DNA of 64,000 bases from Flavobacterium cupreum (GTDB lineage: Bacteria > Bacteroidota > Bacteroidia > Flavobacteriales > Flavobacteriaceae): NCBI RefSeq assembly GCF_003996965.1, contig NZ_QWDM01000001.1, positions 588,775-652,774 on the forward strand. Direction: 5' to 3'. Positions 6,666 through 16,056 of this stretch are shown here, piece after piece. The translations under genes were made by a program, and so were the position numbers. The notes beneath the pieces are model-generated. The model did no database searches. It saw nothing but the letters and a program-made list of their open reading frames with translations, and was not told where the DNA came from. The first letter of the stretch is position 1; each line of letters starts with the position of its first letter.

Positions 6666-9542
6666 CTATAAATTATATTTTAAACCAAGATTAAACTTGA
6701 CTCCGTAATATTCAACCTGCTTTGGACGGTTTGGCGTTTCCCCAAAATGGTACATCAGGGGCTCATTCAAAACATTGTTCAAATCACTGAAGATGGTAAA
6801 ATGATCTCCAATTTTATACGAAGCAGAAAAGTCAAGTGAGTTGTATTTACCATAATAAATATCGTTCATGTCTGTATTTTTGGCATTGGCATCAAAACTT
6901 GTAGCATAAGCGCCTTTGTGGTTAAAAGCAGCTCTTACGTTAAGTTTTCCGGTTTCGTAAAACAATTGTAAGTTGTATAATTCTTTAGCCTGGTAAGGGG
7001 TGGACACTTTTCTTCCGTTCGGATTGTTGGCATTTTGTGCCAGGGTCATTTCAGAATTCATCAATGTGGCATTGATCTGTGTTCCGAAATATTTCAGGAA
7101 GCCGGGCAGGAAGCTGAATCTTTTTGTGATTCCAAATTCAACTCCGCCAATCCACGCATCGCCGCCGTTAGTTGGCGAACTGATTTCGATATTTGGAATT
7201 CCGTTTATAGTACCCTGATAAGTATCGTCAAAAATTGGATCTGTAATCGATTTATAGAAAACCCCGGCGTTAATAATTCCTACTTCGTCCAGGAAATATT
7301 CTCCTAATAAATCAAAGTTCCAGGAATAAGTCGGGTTTAGATTTGGATTTCCTCCTGCATATTCCCCATCAATAGTATTCAAAGATCCGGCTGGGGAAAT
7401 ATCTCCAAAGTTTGGTCTTGCAAATGTTCTGGTGGCAGCAAAACGAAGGTTTACATTCTCAATTGGCGAAAATTTCACATGTAACATTGGTAAGACAGAG
7501 GTGTATGTTTTTGTATTTTCAACATCCACCACTACATCATTTTCTACTGTTTTTCCTGTGACCTGGGTAATTGTATGAGTAACTCTGACTCCTCCTAAAA
7601 CGGTCCATTTATCATTCAGTAAATACGTTGCCATGGCATAAGCAGAAGAAGTAGTCTCCCCTACATTAAAGTTTCTTCCCAAACCTTTTCCTAATTCCGG
7701 AATTTGAGAATCTGCAGGGTTCAACACTAAATTCCCCTGAGCGTTATGGAATAATTTTGTCATTCCGTCAGCAGATAAAACCGGACCAAAAGTAGTACCT
7801 ATTGAAGTTCCCGTTTCTTTTCTGAAATAATCTGTTCCGCCTGGCTGCTGGATTAAATCTGAACTGTAATTCGATAAAAATGGTGCTGCTGATCCTGCCC
7901 AGCTGTAATATTCATCTCTAAAAGTGGCGATACGATCTTTATCTGTCAGCTTCGCACCAAATTTCACTTTAAAATCTTCGTTAAAATGATGCTCATAGTT
8001 AGCAGCAGCAATAATATTATCCCTTTCTACAATACTGATTTTATACAGCTCCAATGTAGAAAACTTCATTTTTGCCGGATCTGTTATAAAATTCGGATCG
8101 AAATAAAAATCAAATATTGATTTCGGATTGTTCGGATCCAGCATTCCGCCATCAGCAGCCCAGTAGGCTCTTGGTCCGCCAGCTCCCCCATTTGCCACAG
8201 GTACCGTATTTAAATATCCGGGTTTAACCCCAACTCCGGTCTGGTTGAACTGAATTAGGAAATAGCTATTATCTTCCGCATTTGGAATATTGCCATATTT
8301 AAACTGATTTCTGTAAGAAGCCAGACTCCAGTCTAAAGTTCCGTTTGCCAACTGATGTTTTCCGCCTAAATCAATACCAATAAACTGTGTTTTTAATTCA
8401 TTGTGAATATCCTGCTGTTCCACTGTTAAAGCATTGGTAGCACTGCTAAATTTATCAAATCTGATGCGGTGTTTATAATGTGTTTCTTCATCAGAAAGTC
8501 CTCCATAAGTTGCTTTCAGGAAAATTTTATCTCTTGAGGAAGGATTAAACTCCATTGCAGCATTTAATCCTGTTGTTTTTCTGACTCCCGTATAATCTCT
8601 TAATTCTAATCTGTAAACTCCCTGATCACCATTTCTTCTGGCTTCGTAATTATCTGTCGCCCAGTTTCTGTCCCAGTACGTTCCATTGATAATGTAGCCG
8701 AATTTTCCGTTTTTGCTTTTGTCTCCAATGGTAAGTGATCCGCTGTAAATCCCTTTATCTGATTTTTGGTTGTATCCGCTGAAAATACTCGCTTTAACCG
8801 TTCTTTTTGCCGGAGCAGTCTGCGTCGTAAAATTTACGCTTCCGCCAATCGCATCTCCGTCCATATCAGGCGTAATGGCTTTTGTCGCTTCAACATAAGC
8901 AATAAGATCTGATGGAAAAAAGTCGAATGCTGTCGCTCTGGAAGTGGTTTCTTCTTCAGCAGTCGGGATTCTGTTTCCGTTGATTGTAGTCGATGACCAG
9001 AAAGGCGGTAAACCGCGAACCGAAACAAAACGTCCCTCGCCCTGATCTCTTTCGATTGAAACTCCAGGCATACGCTGAACCGTCTCTGCAGCATTGCGAT
9101 CCGGTAATTTCCCAATACCATCGGCAGCAATTACGTTTACGATGCTCATGGATTTTTTTTGCATGTTCAGCGCTCTTGCTTCACTGTTTCTCTGGCTCAT
9201 GCCACTTACTACTACCTCGTTTAATTCTTTCGAATTTGTTGTAAGTCTGATAATTCCTAAATCTAATTTTTGATTGTCTTTTATTTCAATGGTAATCGTT
9301 TTTGTTTCATATCCTATGTAAGCGATTTGTAATTCAAAACTTCCTGATTTTACATCCTGAATTGCAAAAGAACCACTGAAATCCGTAGTTGCTTTTTGAT
9401 TGTCAGATAATATAATAGTGGCTCCCGGCAAAGGAGATTGTGCATCTGTAACAGTTCCGCTTATTGTTGCTTTTTGCGCAGTCATGTGCTGGACAAAAAA
9501 TAAAGCTGAAAAAATAAAAATTGCCTTGTAAATTGTTTTCAT
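6666..9542 (-). CDS. TonB-dependent outer-membrane receptor
   Basis: A 958-aa receptor. Signal peptide to about residue 22 (MTAQ); carboxypeptidase-regulatory-like domain about 24-100 (ISGTVTDAQSPLPGATI); plug about 110-245 with the TonB-box-like ELNEVVVSG, LPDRNAAETVQRMPGVSIER and GDAIGGSVNF; the rest is a 22-strand barrel ending VKFNLGLKYNL. The LPDRNAAETVQR plug is typical of Bacteroidota and Caulobacter-type substrate receptors rather than SusC. There is no adjacent SusD. It is the first gene of the leftward phosphonate-like cluster and probably imports what the LamG phosphodiesterase releases or its phosphonate substrate. The ligand is not identifiable. Confidence 0.9.
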   Translation of the reverse strand: MKTIYKAIFIFSALFFVQHMTAQKATISGTVTDAQSPLPGATIILSDNQKATTDFSGSFAIQDVKSGSFELQIAYIGYETKTITIEIKDNQKLDLGIIRLTTNSKELNEVVVSGMSQRNSEARALNMQKKSMSIVNVIAADGIGKLPDRNAAETVQRMPGVSIERDQGEGRFVSVRGLPPFWSSTTINGNRIPTAEEETTSRATAFDFFPSDLIAYVEATKAITPDMDGDAIGGSVNFTTQTAPAKRTVKASIFSGYNQKSDKGIYSGSLTIGDKSKNGKFGYIINGTYWDRNWATDNYEARRNGDQGVYRLELRDYTGVRKTTGLNAAMEFNPSSRDKIFLKATYGGLSDEETHYKHRIRFDKFSSATNALTVEQQDIHNELKTQFIGIDLGGKHQLANGTLDWSLASYRNQFKYGNIPNAEDNSYFLIQFNQTGVGVKPGYLNTVPVANGGAGGPRAYWAADGGMLDPNNPKSIFDFYFDPNFITDPAKMKFSTLELYKISIVERDNIIAAANYEHHFNEDFKVKFGAKLTDKDRIATFRDEYYSWAGSAAPFLSNYSSDLIQQPGGTDYFRKETGTSIGTTFGPVLSADGMTKLFHNAQGNLVLNPADSQIPELGKGLGRNFNVGETTSSAYAMATYLLNDKWTVLGGVRVTHTITQVTGKTVENDVVVDVENTKTYTSVLPMLHVKFSPIENVNLRFAATRTFARPNFGDISPAGSLNTIDGEYAGGNPNLNPTYSWNFDLLGEYFLDEVGIINAGVFYKSITDPIFDDTYQGTINGIPNIEISSPTNGGDAWIGGVEFGITKRFSFLPGFLKYFGTQINATLMNSEMTLAQNANNPNGRKVSTPYQAKELYNLQLFYETGKLNVRAAFNHKGAYATSFDANAKNTDMNDIYYGKYNSLDFSASYKIGDHFTIFSDLNNVLNEPLMYHFGETPNRPKQVEYYGVKFNLGLKYNL

Positions 9543-9547
9543 GGTTA

Positions 9548-9570
9548 GTTTGTTTACAAATATTAAATTT
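9548..9570. promoter_or_regulatory. TTTGTTTACAAA dyad, copy next to the receptor start
   Basis: GTTTGTTTACAAATATTAAATTT contains the dyad TTTGT-TT-ACAAA six bases before the receptor ATG. A near-identical 23-bp copy lies at 9818-9840. Such a pair is the form of a two-site operator, but AT-rich sequence makes chance matches easier. Confidence 0.4.
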
Positions 9571-9817
9571 ATTAAAGCAAATTAACTGCGATTTTTACAA
9601 ATAGTGAAAAAATTAAAATTATGGAATTGTTAAAGAAATGAAAAGTAACGCACGTTGTTTGTTAAGAATTTGTAAAAACTAAATAGGAAAAGGTGGCAAA
9701 AAACATCTGAAGTCCCAATAAAATAAGGAATATTAACATTTAGTATTCTAGTGATGAGAATAAATGCAGATTTAATTTAATTGTCAAACCGTTGAATAAA
9801 ATAAAGATTGACATTCA

Positions 9818-9840
9818 ATTTGTTTACAAATAGTAAATTT
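9818..9840. promoter_or_regulatory. TTTGTTTACAAA dyad, distal copy
   Basis: ATTTGTTTACAAATAGTAAATTT matches the copy at 9548 at 21 of 23 positions, 270 bp further upstream of the receptor gene. The sequence between the two copies (9571-9817) is AT-rich and holds nothing else I recognise. Confidence 0.4.
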
Positions 9841-9900
9841 TATAGCGGTAAACATTTTAGGTGTGGTAGATATAAATTTCAAATTCCAACGTAATTTTTT

Positions 9901-10270
9901 ACCGCAAAGCACGCAATTTTCATGACTTAACTGTACGCGAAGTTCGCAAAGCTGATTGGTACACTTTGCGAACTTTGCGCTTTTCCTTGCGTGCTTTGCG
10001 GTTAAACTGCCATTTCCAACGTTATCTTTTACCGCAAAGCACGCAATTTTTTATGGTTTAACTGTACGCGAAGTTCGCAAAGCTGATTGGTACACTTTGT
10101 GAACTTTGCGCTTTTCCTTGCGTGCTTTGCGGTTCAACTGCCATTTCCAATGTTATTTTTTACCGCAAAGCACGCAATTTTCATGACTTAACTGTAAGCG
10201 AAGTTCGCAAAGCTGATTGATACACTTTGCGAACTTTGCGCTTTTCCTTGCGTGCTTTGCGGTTCAACTG
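9901..10270. repeat. Three tandem copies of a 130-bp palindromic CGCAAAG repeat
   Basis: Units begin with ACCGCAAAGCACGCAATTTT at 9901, 10031 and 10162 (periods 130 and 131 bp). Each is itself a hairpin: the left arm ACCGCAAAGCACGCAA is mirrored by TTGCGTGCTTTGCGGT, and an inner arm GAAGTTCGCAAAG by CTTTGCGAACTTTGCG. The units differ at only a few bases, which points to recent local duplication. They fill most of the 878-bp gap between the receptor and metallopeptidase genes. Confidence 0.9.
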
Positions 10271-10350
10271 CCAATTACCATAAATAACAAATCCCAAACT
10301 CAGTAAGGGAAGTAATAAAATGACCCGGAATTTTGGAGGCTATATCCAAT

Positions 10351-10385
10351 AAAAAAAGGCTGCTTCACAAATTGTGAAACAGCCT
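10351..10385 (-). terminator. Intrinsic terminator of the metallopeptidase gene
   Basis: On the minus strand AGGCTGTTTCACAATTTGTG continues to a mirrored GAAGCAGCC and then seven T. The stem of about 11 bp with a short loop and T-run lies 36 bp past the stop codon at 10421. Confidence 0.85.
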
Positions 10386-10420
10386 CTCCTATTTTGTAAA
10401 GAAGACTCTAATTCAACTTT

Positions 10421-11251
10421 CTAGTATAAATAATTCAGGGCAGTAATATCATTAGAATTGAAAGCTCCTGTTTCATTTGAACCGAAACATGCTCTCATAT
10501 AAGAAGATGAATCATATCCTGTAGGTGTTCCCGGGATGTGAATTGCTCCAACACCGGCTGTTCCTTCATTTGAATTCTGTCCACAGCTTTGACGGCTGAA
10601 CCAGTCAGTATGACGTAAACCGATACAGTGACCGATTTCGTGTGCCGATACGTGCGCATTTACACCAGTTGAATAAGAATCTAATCCGGAATATAAGGTA
10701 ACTGAATTAAAAGGTGCCCCTCCTGAAGGGAAACCTGCTACTCCACCGGCAGATCCGGTCTGTCTTCTTACCACAATGTTTGCACCTGAGGTACTTGAGC
10801 TAAACGTTAGTGTAAAATTAATTGACAAGCCTAAATTATTGTATCTGTTGATTGCTGCCTGCAATCCGTTACGCATGTTTGTAGTCAGGGCTGATGTACC
10901 AGTTCCTGATAATCCTACAACTCTGATTGTTCTTGGAGCAGATACTAAATTGGTAGTACGGTATTGTTCTGTAGTAATACCACCATGAAGATCCATTTTG
11001 TTTAATTGATCTTGTGTAATGATAATATCTCCCTCTACTAAGAAGGCATCTTCAGTCGTACCATCTAATTTAGTATTTTTAACCACCTGAACATCTGAGT
11101 TATTTAGTGATAAAGCACTAATTTTATTTAACACCTCAGGTGTTACTTTAAGAGATTCCTGGCTGGTTTGCGTTGTTTCCTCTTCTTTGTTACAGGAAAA
11201 TAGTGTTAGCGCTATAAAAGACAAGGCTAAAATTGATTTAATTTTTTTCAT
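10421..11251 (-). CDS. Lipoprotein HEIGH metallopeptidase (M57-like)
   Basis: A 276-aa exported lipoprotein (signal MKKIKSILALSFIALTLFSC, Cys at 20). The zinc site is HEIGHCIGLRH, residues 204-214, matching HExxHxxGxxH of the metzincin-type 'dual-action HEIGH' peptidases (M57-like). Residues about 100-175 hold the preceding beta-rich part. The ending (FNSNDITALNYLY) is close after the active site, as usual for these short enzymes. It is a stand-alone gene with its own terminator and is divergent from the subtilase gene, so the two extracellular proteases may share a control region. The substrate is unknown. Confidence 0.85.
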   Translation of the reverse strand: MKKIKSILALSFIALTLFSCNKEEETTQTSQESLKVTPEVLNKISALSLNNSDVQVVKNTKLDGTTEDAFLVEGDIIITQDQLNKMDLHGGITTEQYRTTNLVSAPRTIRVVGLSGTGTSALTTNMRNGLQAAINRYNNLGLSINFTLTFSSSTSGANIVVRRQTGSAGGVAGFPSGGAPFNSVTLYSGLDSYSTGVNAHVSAHEIGHCIGLRHTDWFSRQSCGQNSNEGTAGVGAIHIPGTPTGYDSSSYMRACFGSNETGAFNSNDITALNYLY

Positions 11252-11365
11252 AATAGGTTTTTGTGGGTTGTTAAATTAAGTTTCTAAAAGGGGTTTCTTT
11301 ACAAAATATTGTAATATTTGTCATCAAATTTATATAATTTTTAATCTTAAAATACTTATAAAAAT

Positions 11366-11401
11366 AAAATATAACAAATTTAACAGTTTTTGTTATATTT
11401 T
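11366..11401. promoter_or_regulatory. 13-bp perfect inverted repeat between two protease genes
   Basis: AAAATATAACAAA, a 10-bp spacer and TTTGTTATATTTT form a perfect dyad 115 bp upstream of the metallopeptidase start, followed by a T-run on the plus strand. It could be an operator for one or both divergent genes, or a hairpin terminator. The surrounding 11252-11790 is very AT-rich; 11657-11664 holds TAACTTTG, a fit to the Bacteroidota -7 element TAnnTTTG, but no clear -33 partner. Confidence 0.4.
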
Positions 11402-11475
11402 TTTACTTCTTTTTTTAATAATAATTATCTGATTATTATGACAAGCCCAGTAAAATCAATAATTGAATACAAATC

Positions 11476-11783
11476 AGCTTGTTAGGGCAAAATAATTCTC
11501 TGTGAATATTTTTTTTAATTCGCCTGTGTTAAAAAATCATTTTCAATTACAGTTATCCTGTAAAATACAAACTGCCGATAAAAATACTATTCCCCTTACA
11601 GCTACCAAACCTGTTCCTGAAAGAAAAAAATCATAAAATTATTACAAATAATTTAATAACTTTGGCTTATCTGCATCGATAAAGATTTAAAAAAGAAATC
11701 ATTACCCATAATTTTCATCTTTGCCTTATTTAAATTAAGAAGCGACAGAAAGCTAATAGCTATCGTATAATGCCCTAACAGCT
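11476..11783. repeat. Long-range inverted repeat in the subtilase leader
   Basis: AGCTTGTTAGGGCA (11476-11489) is mirrored by TGCCCTAACAGCT (11771-11783) apart from one extra base. The second arm ends 7 bp before the subtilase ATG. If the transcript starts upstream of 11476 the two arms could pair across about 280 nt and bury the translation start. The pairing is real; the function is speculation. Confidence 0.3.
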
Positions 11784-11790
11784 ACAGTAA

Positions 11791-14505
11791 ATGAAGAAAC
11801 AAATTACTTTTCTCCTCTTGATGATAACGACAATCAGTCTCTCCCAAAATGCTGAAAAATGGAAACAGTATTTAAAAAAAGAAACCGAAAGAAAATTGGA
11901 GAAATACTACTTTACTTCTTTAAAAAATGCACATGAGAACAAATACAAAATTGTTAAAAAGCTGGACAGTACTTTTTGCATTGTTGAAAATGAAAATTTA
12001 AAATCTCCCCAAACTTTAAAAAAAGTCCTCCCGGTCAACAACCTGTGGAAATTACCCTCCAATTTTTCAGCTCATAGGGAAGAAAAAGAATATATAATCG
12101 CAACTGACAATATTGAAGCCTTACTTACCGACCTGAAATCCATCAATATTTCTGACATCAGCATACTGGATAGCCGTCTTGTAATGATAAAAAGTGATTC
12201 CAAAAAAATTAGTGATGTCCTTATCGCTCTGAACAGCGTATCTTCTATTTCGCAGGAATCTCTACAGCCAAAAGCGGAATCAAAAATTACAGATCAAAAT
12301 TTTACGGTCAATTCTATAAATAAAGCCAAGAGTAATTTTCCTCTTCTAACGGGCGAAAATCAAATTGTATCTATCAAAGATGATTTTTTTGATGTAAACG
12401 ATATTGATCTTTTAGATAAGCTGATTCCTTCCCCAGTACAATCTGCTTTAGTTTCAAGCCACGCAACGGCTATGGCAACTATAGTTTCCGGACTGGGAAA
12501 CAGCTCGGCATTAGGAAAAGGCGTCGCTCAAAAGGCTAAGATACAATCGTCTGACTTTCTGAAAATCTATCCCGACGAAGTAGCAGCTTTACAGGGTGCG
12601 CTCACTCAAAATCATTCCTACGGTACCGTGATTGAGAATTTCTACGGTTCGCTTGCTAATGCTTATGACGCACAATTATTCTCAAATGCCGGTTTGACAC
12701 ATTGTTTTTCATCGGGCAATAGCGGTCTTCAGGGCTATAAATCGATCACGGGCAATTTCAAGCAATCCAAAAATAGTATCGTACTGGGTTGCATTGACCA
12801 AAATGAAGTAATTATGCCTTTTTCATCCAAAGGTCCGGCCTATGACGGCCGTATAAAACCCGAGTTAGTAGCCTTTAGCACACAGGGAACTTCAAATTCT
12901 ACCGCAGTAGCTACAGGGATTATTACACTGATGAAACAACATTATAAAACTATAAACAATAACGCCCTGACGAATGCAATGACCAAAGCTATTTTAATCA
13001 ATAGTGCCAAGGATTTAGGGAACACAGGCCCGGATTTCACGTATGGTTATGGCAATATAAATGCTGATAAAAGCTTAAAAACAATCAGCGAAAATAGAAT
13101 TATATCCGGCAATGTGACATCCGGCCAGAAAAATTCACATATCATTGCCATTCCCGCCAAGGCGAAAAACTTAAAAATTACAGTAGTCTGGAACGATCTG
13201 CCTGCTGAAATCAACAGTAATATCAGTTTGGTAAACGATTTAGACCTGGAAGTTATTTCGGCGGACAATACCACTTTTTTGCCGTGGATCCTTAATCCTG
13301 ACGCTCCTGAACAGCCAGCCGTAAGAGGAAAAGATAAAATTAATACGATCGAGCAGGTAACTATTGAAAATCCCTTACCCGGATCTTACAGCATCAATGT
13401 CAGGGGATTCTACGTGTCAAGTACGGCGCAGGAATACAGTATTGTTTACGACTATGAATTAGAGAATCAATTTGAATGGAATTATCCGGTTGCCAATGAT
13501 AATTTTCCTTACGATGGCAAGACTGTTTCTCCTTTCAAATGGAATTCTTCGTTTTCCGGTATTCCCGGACAATTGTCTATTAGTTACAATGACGGGCAGA
13601 CCTGGGAAATTATCGCAGCCGGTATAAATACTGATCTTGAACAATTTGCCTATACGCCGCCGGAACAAAAATTTTCAAAGGCAAAATTAAAAATGACTAT
13701 TGGTACTAACGATTATATCTCTGACAGCTTTATGATTTCTTATGATTTAAATATCACCACGAGCTTAGTTTGCGATGGTACCACTGAAATTAATTGGGAC
13801 CAACCTGCCGGTGTTGAAGCATTTAATATTTATCAGCTGCAAGGAGATCATTTAGCATTTAAAGAACAGACAGCAAACACGAATTATACGTACACTGATG
13901 GAAAAATCTACACTGTTACTCCTGTATTTGAGAACAATGAAGGAATAAAAAGTGAGTCCACCTTACAATATGCCCAAAACTCAAATTGTTATTTCGAGCT
14001 GGCTCTGGCAGAACTTTATGAGGAAAATAAAATAAAGATTAGTGCCGGCCTTTTCAGTTTGTACAATATCAAAAGAATTGAGCTGGTCAAAATAATTAAT
14101 AATATTGAAACTGTCGCTGGCACACTAGATGACATCAATTCTAAAACATTCTCTTTTATAGATGCTGCGCCCTTAAAAGGCAGTAATAAATATAAAATAA
14201 ATATAATTTTAGAAAACAATACTGTGATCAGTTCCCTACTTCTCGATACGAATTATTTAGGCAATGATTTATTTTTTGTGCACCCTACGCTATTGCGCAA
14301 AAATGAAGAATTAAATATTGAAGCCAAAAAAGAGGAAAGTGCTACTTTCTATCTGTATTCGGTTAGCGGACAAAATACTATTACTTCCCCGCTACTTTCC
14401 AAAACGAGCAACATCAGTCTGAAAAATACGGCCTCCGGAATTTATATCTACAAAATAATTACGAACTCAGGCGAAGTGCAAACAGGAAAAATTGCTGTTT
14501 TTTAA
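11791..14505 (+). CDS. Secreted S8 subtilisin-like protease with type IX sorting tail
   Basis: A 904-aa exported protease (signal MKKQITFLLLMITTISLSQ). The subtilase triad can be assigned as Asp197 or Asp198 (SIKDDFFD), His224 (SSHATAMA) and Ser368 (QGTSNSTAVATG). The Asp motif is unlike the usual DTG, so the subgroup is divergent. Residues about 440-545 form a P-domain-like or jelly-roll module, 550-650 and beyond are beta-sandwich repeats, and the last 75 residues (SATFYLYSVSGQ to GEVQTGKIAVF) match a type IX secretion sorting domain. It should be secreted through the T9SS and act outside the cell. It is divergent from the HEIGH metallopeptidase gene. Confidence 0.88.
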   Translation: MKKQITFLLLMITTISLSQNAEKWKQYLKKETERKLEKYYFTSLKNAHENKYKIVKKLDSTFCIVENENLKSPQTLKKVLPVNNLWKLPSNFSAHREEKEYIIATDNIEALLTDLKSINISDISILDSRLVMIKSDSKKISDVLIALNSVSSISQESLQPKAESKITDQNFTVNSINKAKSNFPLLTGENQIVSIKDDFFDVNDIDLLDKLIPSPVQSALVSSHATAMATIVSGLGNSSALGKGVAQKAKIQSSDFLKIYPDEVAALQGALTQNHSYGTVIENFYGSLANAYDAQLFSNAGLTHCFSSGNSGLQGYKSITGNFKQSKNSIVLGCIDQNEVIMPFSSKGPAYDGRIKPELVAFSTQGTSNSTAVATGIITLMKQHYKTINNNALTNAMTKAILINSAKDLGNTGPDFTYGYGNINADKSLKTISENRIISGNVTSGQKNSHIIAIPAKAKNLKITVVWNDLPAEINSNISLVNDLDLEVISADNTTFLPWILNPDAPEQPAVRGKDKINTIEQVTIENPLPGSYSINVRGFYVSSTAQEYSIVYDYELENQFEWNYPVANDNFPYDGKTVSPFKWNSSFSGIPGQLSISYNDGQTWEIIAAGINTDLEQFAYTPPEQKFSKAKLKMTIGTNDYISDSFMISYDLNITTSLVCDGTTEINWDQPAGVEAFNIYQLQGDHLAFKEQTANTNYTYTDGKIYTVTPVFENNEGIKSESTLQYAQNSNCYFELALAELYEENKIKISAGLFSLYNIKRIELVKIINNIETVAGTLDDINSKTFSFIDAAPLKGSNKYKINIILENNTVISSLLLDTNYLGNDLFFVHPTLLRKNEELNIEAKKEESATFYLYSVSGQNTITSPLLSKTSNISLKNTASGIYIYKIITNSGEVQTGKIAVF

Positions 14506-14526
14506 GCTACTTGTCTGATGTTTTTT

Positions 14527-14605
14527 TAACCGCGAAGTACGCAAGGTAAAAGCGCAAAGTTCGCAAAAGTTTTATTAACAAAGCTGTGCGAACTTTTCGG
14601 TTAAC
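14527..14605. repeat. CGCAAAG-family palindromic repeat, degenerate
   Basis: TTAACCGCGAAGTACGCAAG on the left is mirrored loosely by GCGAACTTTTCGGTTAACC on the right. It lies between two converging genes. The following 14640-14700 is a short run of GGAATTTTGAGCTT copies just behind the ligase stop codon. Confidence 0.65.
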
Positions 14606-14700
14606 CGTCAAAGTAATTCAAAAGTTAAAACGCCACGATTTAAATTTAGAATAGGTAATTGGAATTTTGAGCTTGGAATTTTGAGCTTAGAATTTGGAAT

Positions 14701-16056
14701 TTATAAAATTGAAAATTCTGAAGAATACTGCGACTTATCGATGCTATTATTTTGAGATATTTTTTGAATCTCTGCCACAATATCGATATCATTTTTGAAG
14801 ATACTATTCAATATTTCAATAATTTCCTCAGAAGTAACATCATTAGAATATCCTGTAAACTGAATGCGTTTATCTTTTTCCTGATGCATTTTAAAACCAG
14901 CCAAAGACAATTTCGACAACCGGTTCGAAATATCAATATTATTAATTTTCACCTCTGATTTTGTAAAAAACACAACCGGATTCCGGGCTTCTAAATCAAC
15001 CAGATACGGAACGCCATTTTCAATTTTAAGACTGCAAAAATCACCTGTCCTGTAACGTATTAAGGGCAGAAAGGGATTGATGCCTCCGGTAACTACCAAT
15101 TCTCCGCGTTCACCATACGGAAGCTGCACATCCTCATGTTCATCAAAAATTTCCAGATACAAATCGGGACGAATAACTTTATGTCCGTATTCGGAAGCAT
15201 ACCCTATATTTCTGCATTCCGTTAGCGAATAAAGATCTATAACCGGGCATTTAAAATACGCTTCCAATTTGCCTTTTGTGCCTTTCGTTAACTTCATAGC
15301 CGAAGACAACAGCGTTTTTGGAGTCAGTTTGGGTTTTAGATCCAGCAACGCCATAAAAGCGATCGGATCACCGGTCAGGATTTGTGGATTGTATTTCTCC
15401 AGATATTTTTTAGCATCATCCGGATGGTTCCATTCTGATGGGTTAAGGTTTATTTTTAAAATCCCCGCCCCCTCCAAATAGGCGGATAAAGAAGCATAAG
15501 TCAGTGTTTTTTCCTGGGCGCAGATCAAAGCTATTGCCGTGGTATCTTTACTTTTGGTGATCGAAATATCAAAATCTTTCAAAACCGACTCAATTTGCGG
15601 CAGCCAGCTGGCCTGGGAAACCGCGTCAAAGAGCACATCTAATTTCGGGCCTGTTGATCCCGAAGTGTAATACACCAGCAGCTCCTTTAAATCTGCCTCA
15701 TTAGAAACAAATAAATAAGGGTACTTTCTGATATCTTCCCTGGAAATAGTGGGAAAAGAATCGAAGTCACTGCCTTTATTCCGGTAAAAAGGAACTGTTC
15801 GAAGACACCATTCTAAATAGCCCGTAAGCCAGATTGGAGTTTCTCCTTCGTTCCAGAATACTTTTTCATTATAATATTGGGCTTTATAAGCATTCACTTT
15901 TGAAAGTCGTACAGCATCTAACCGGTCACCACTTTTAAAATTAAATTTAGGGGCGCATGCATCCTGTTTAAGCGCATTTAAAAAACTTAAATCATCCAGC
16001 AGCGGAAAACGTTCCGCGTCTGTTAATGCTATCTGCGGATCACTACTCACGTCCAT
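14701..16056 (-). CDS. PaaK-like adenylate-forming enzyme (AMP-binding)
   Basis: A 451-aa cytoplasmic enzyme of the ANL superfamily, closest in layout to phenylacetate-CoA ligase. Motifs: YYTSGSTGPK (phosphate-binding loop, residues about 129-138), DLYSLTECRNIG (adenine-binding region) and IRYRTGDF (ribose-binding Asp). The C-terminal small domain is short. It should adenylate a carboxylate and pass it to CoA or another acceptor; the substrate cannot be read. It is the last gene of an operon with a MoxR ATPase and a vWA protein, unusual company for a PaaK homologue. I take the ATG at 16056 (MDVSSD), overlapping the previous gene by 14 nt; an in-frame GTG lies at 16074. Confidence 0.8.
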   Translation of the reverse strand: MDVSSDPQIALTDAERFPLLDDLSFLNALKQDACAPKFNFKSGDRLDAVRLSKVNAYKAQYYNEKVFWNEGETPIWLTGYLEWCLRTVPFYRNKGSDFDSFPTISREDIRKYPYLFVSNEADLKELLVYYTSGSTGPKLDVLFDAVSQASWLPQIESVLKDFDISITKSKDTTAIALICAQEKTLTYASLSAYLEGAGILKINLNPSEWNHPDDAKKYLEKYNPQILTGDPIAFMALLDLKPKLTPKTLLSSAMKLTKGTKGKLEAYFKCPVIDLYSLTECRNIGYASEYGHKVIRPDLYLEIFDEHEDVQLPYGERGELVVTGGINPFLPLIRYRTGDFCSLKIENGVPYLVDLEARNPVVFFTKSEVKINNIDISNRLSKLSLAGFKMHQEKDKRIQFTGYSNDVTSEEIIEILNSIFKNDIDIVAEIQKISQNNSIDKSQYSSEFSIL

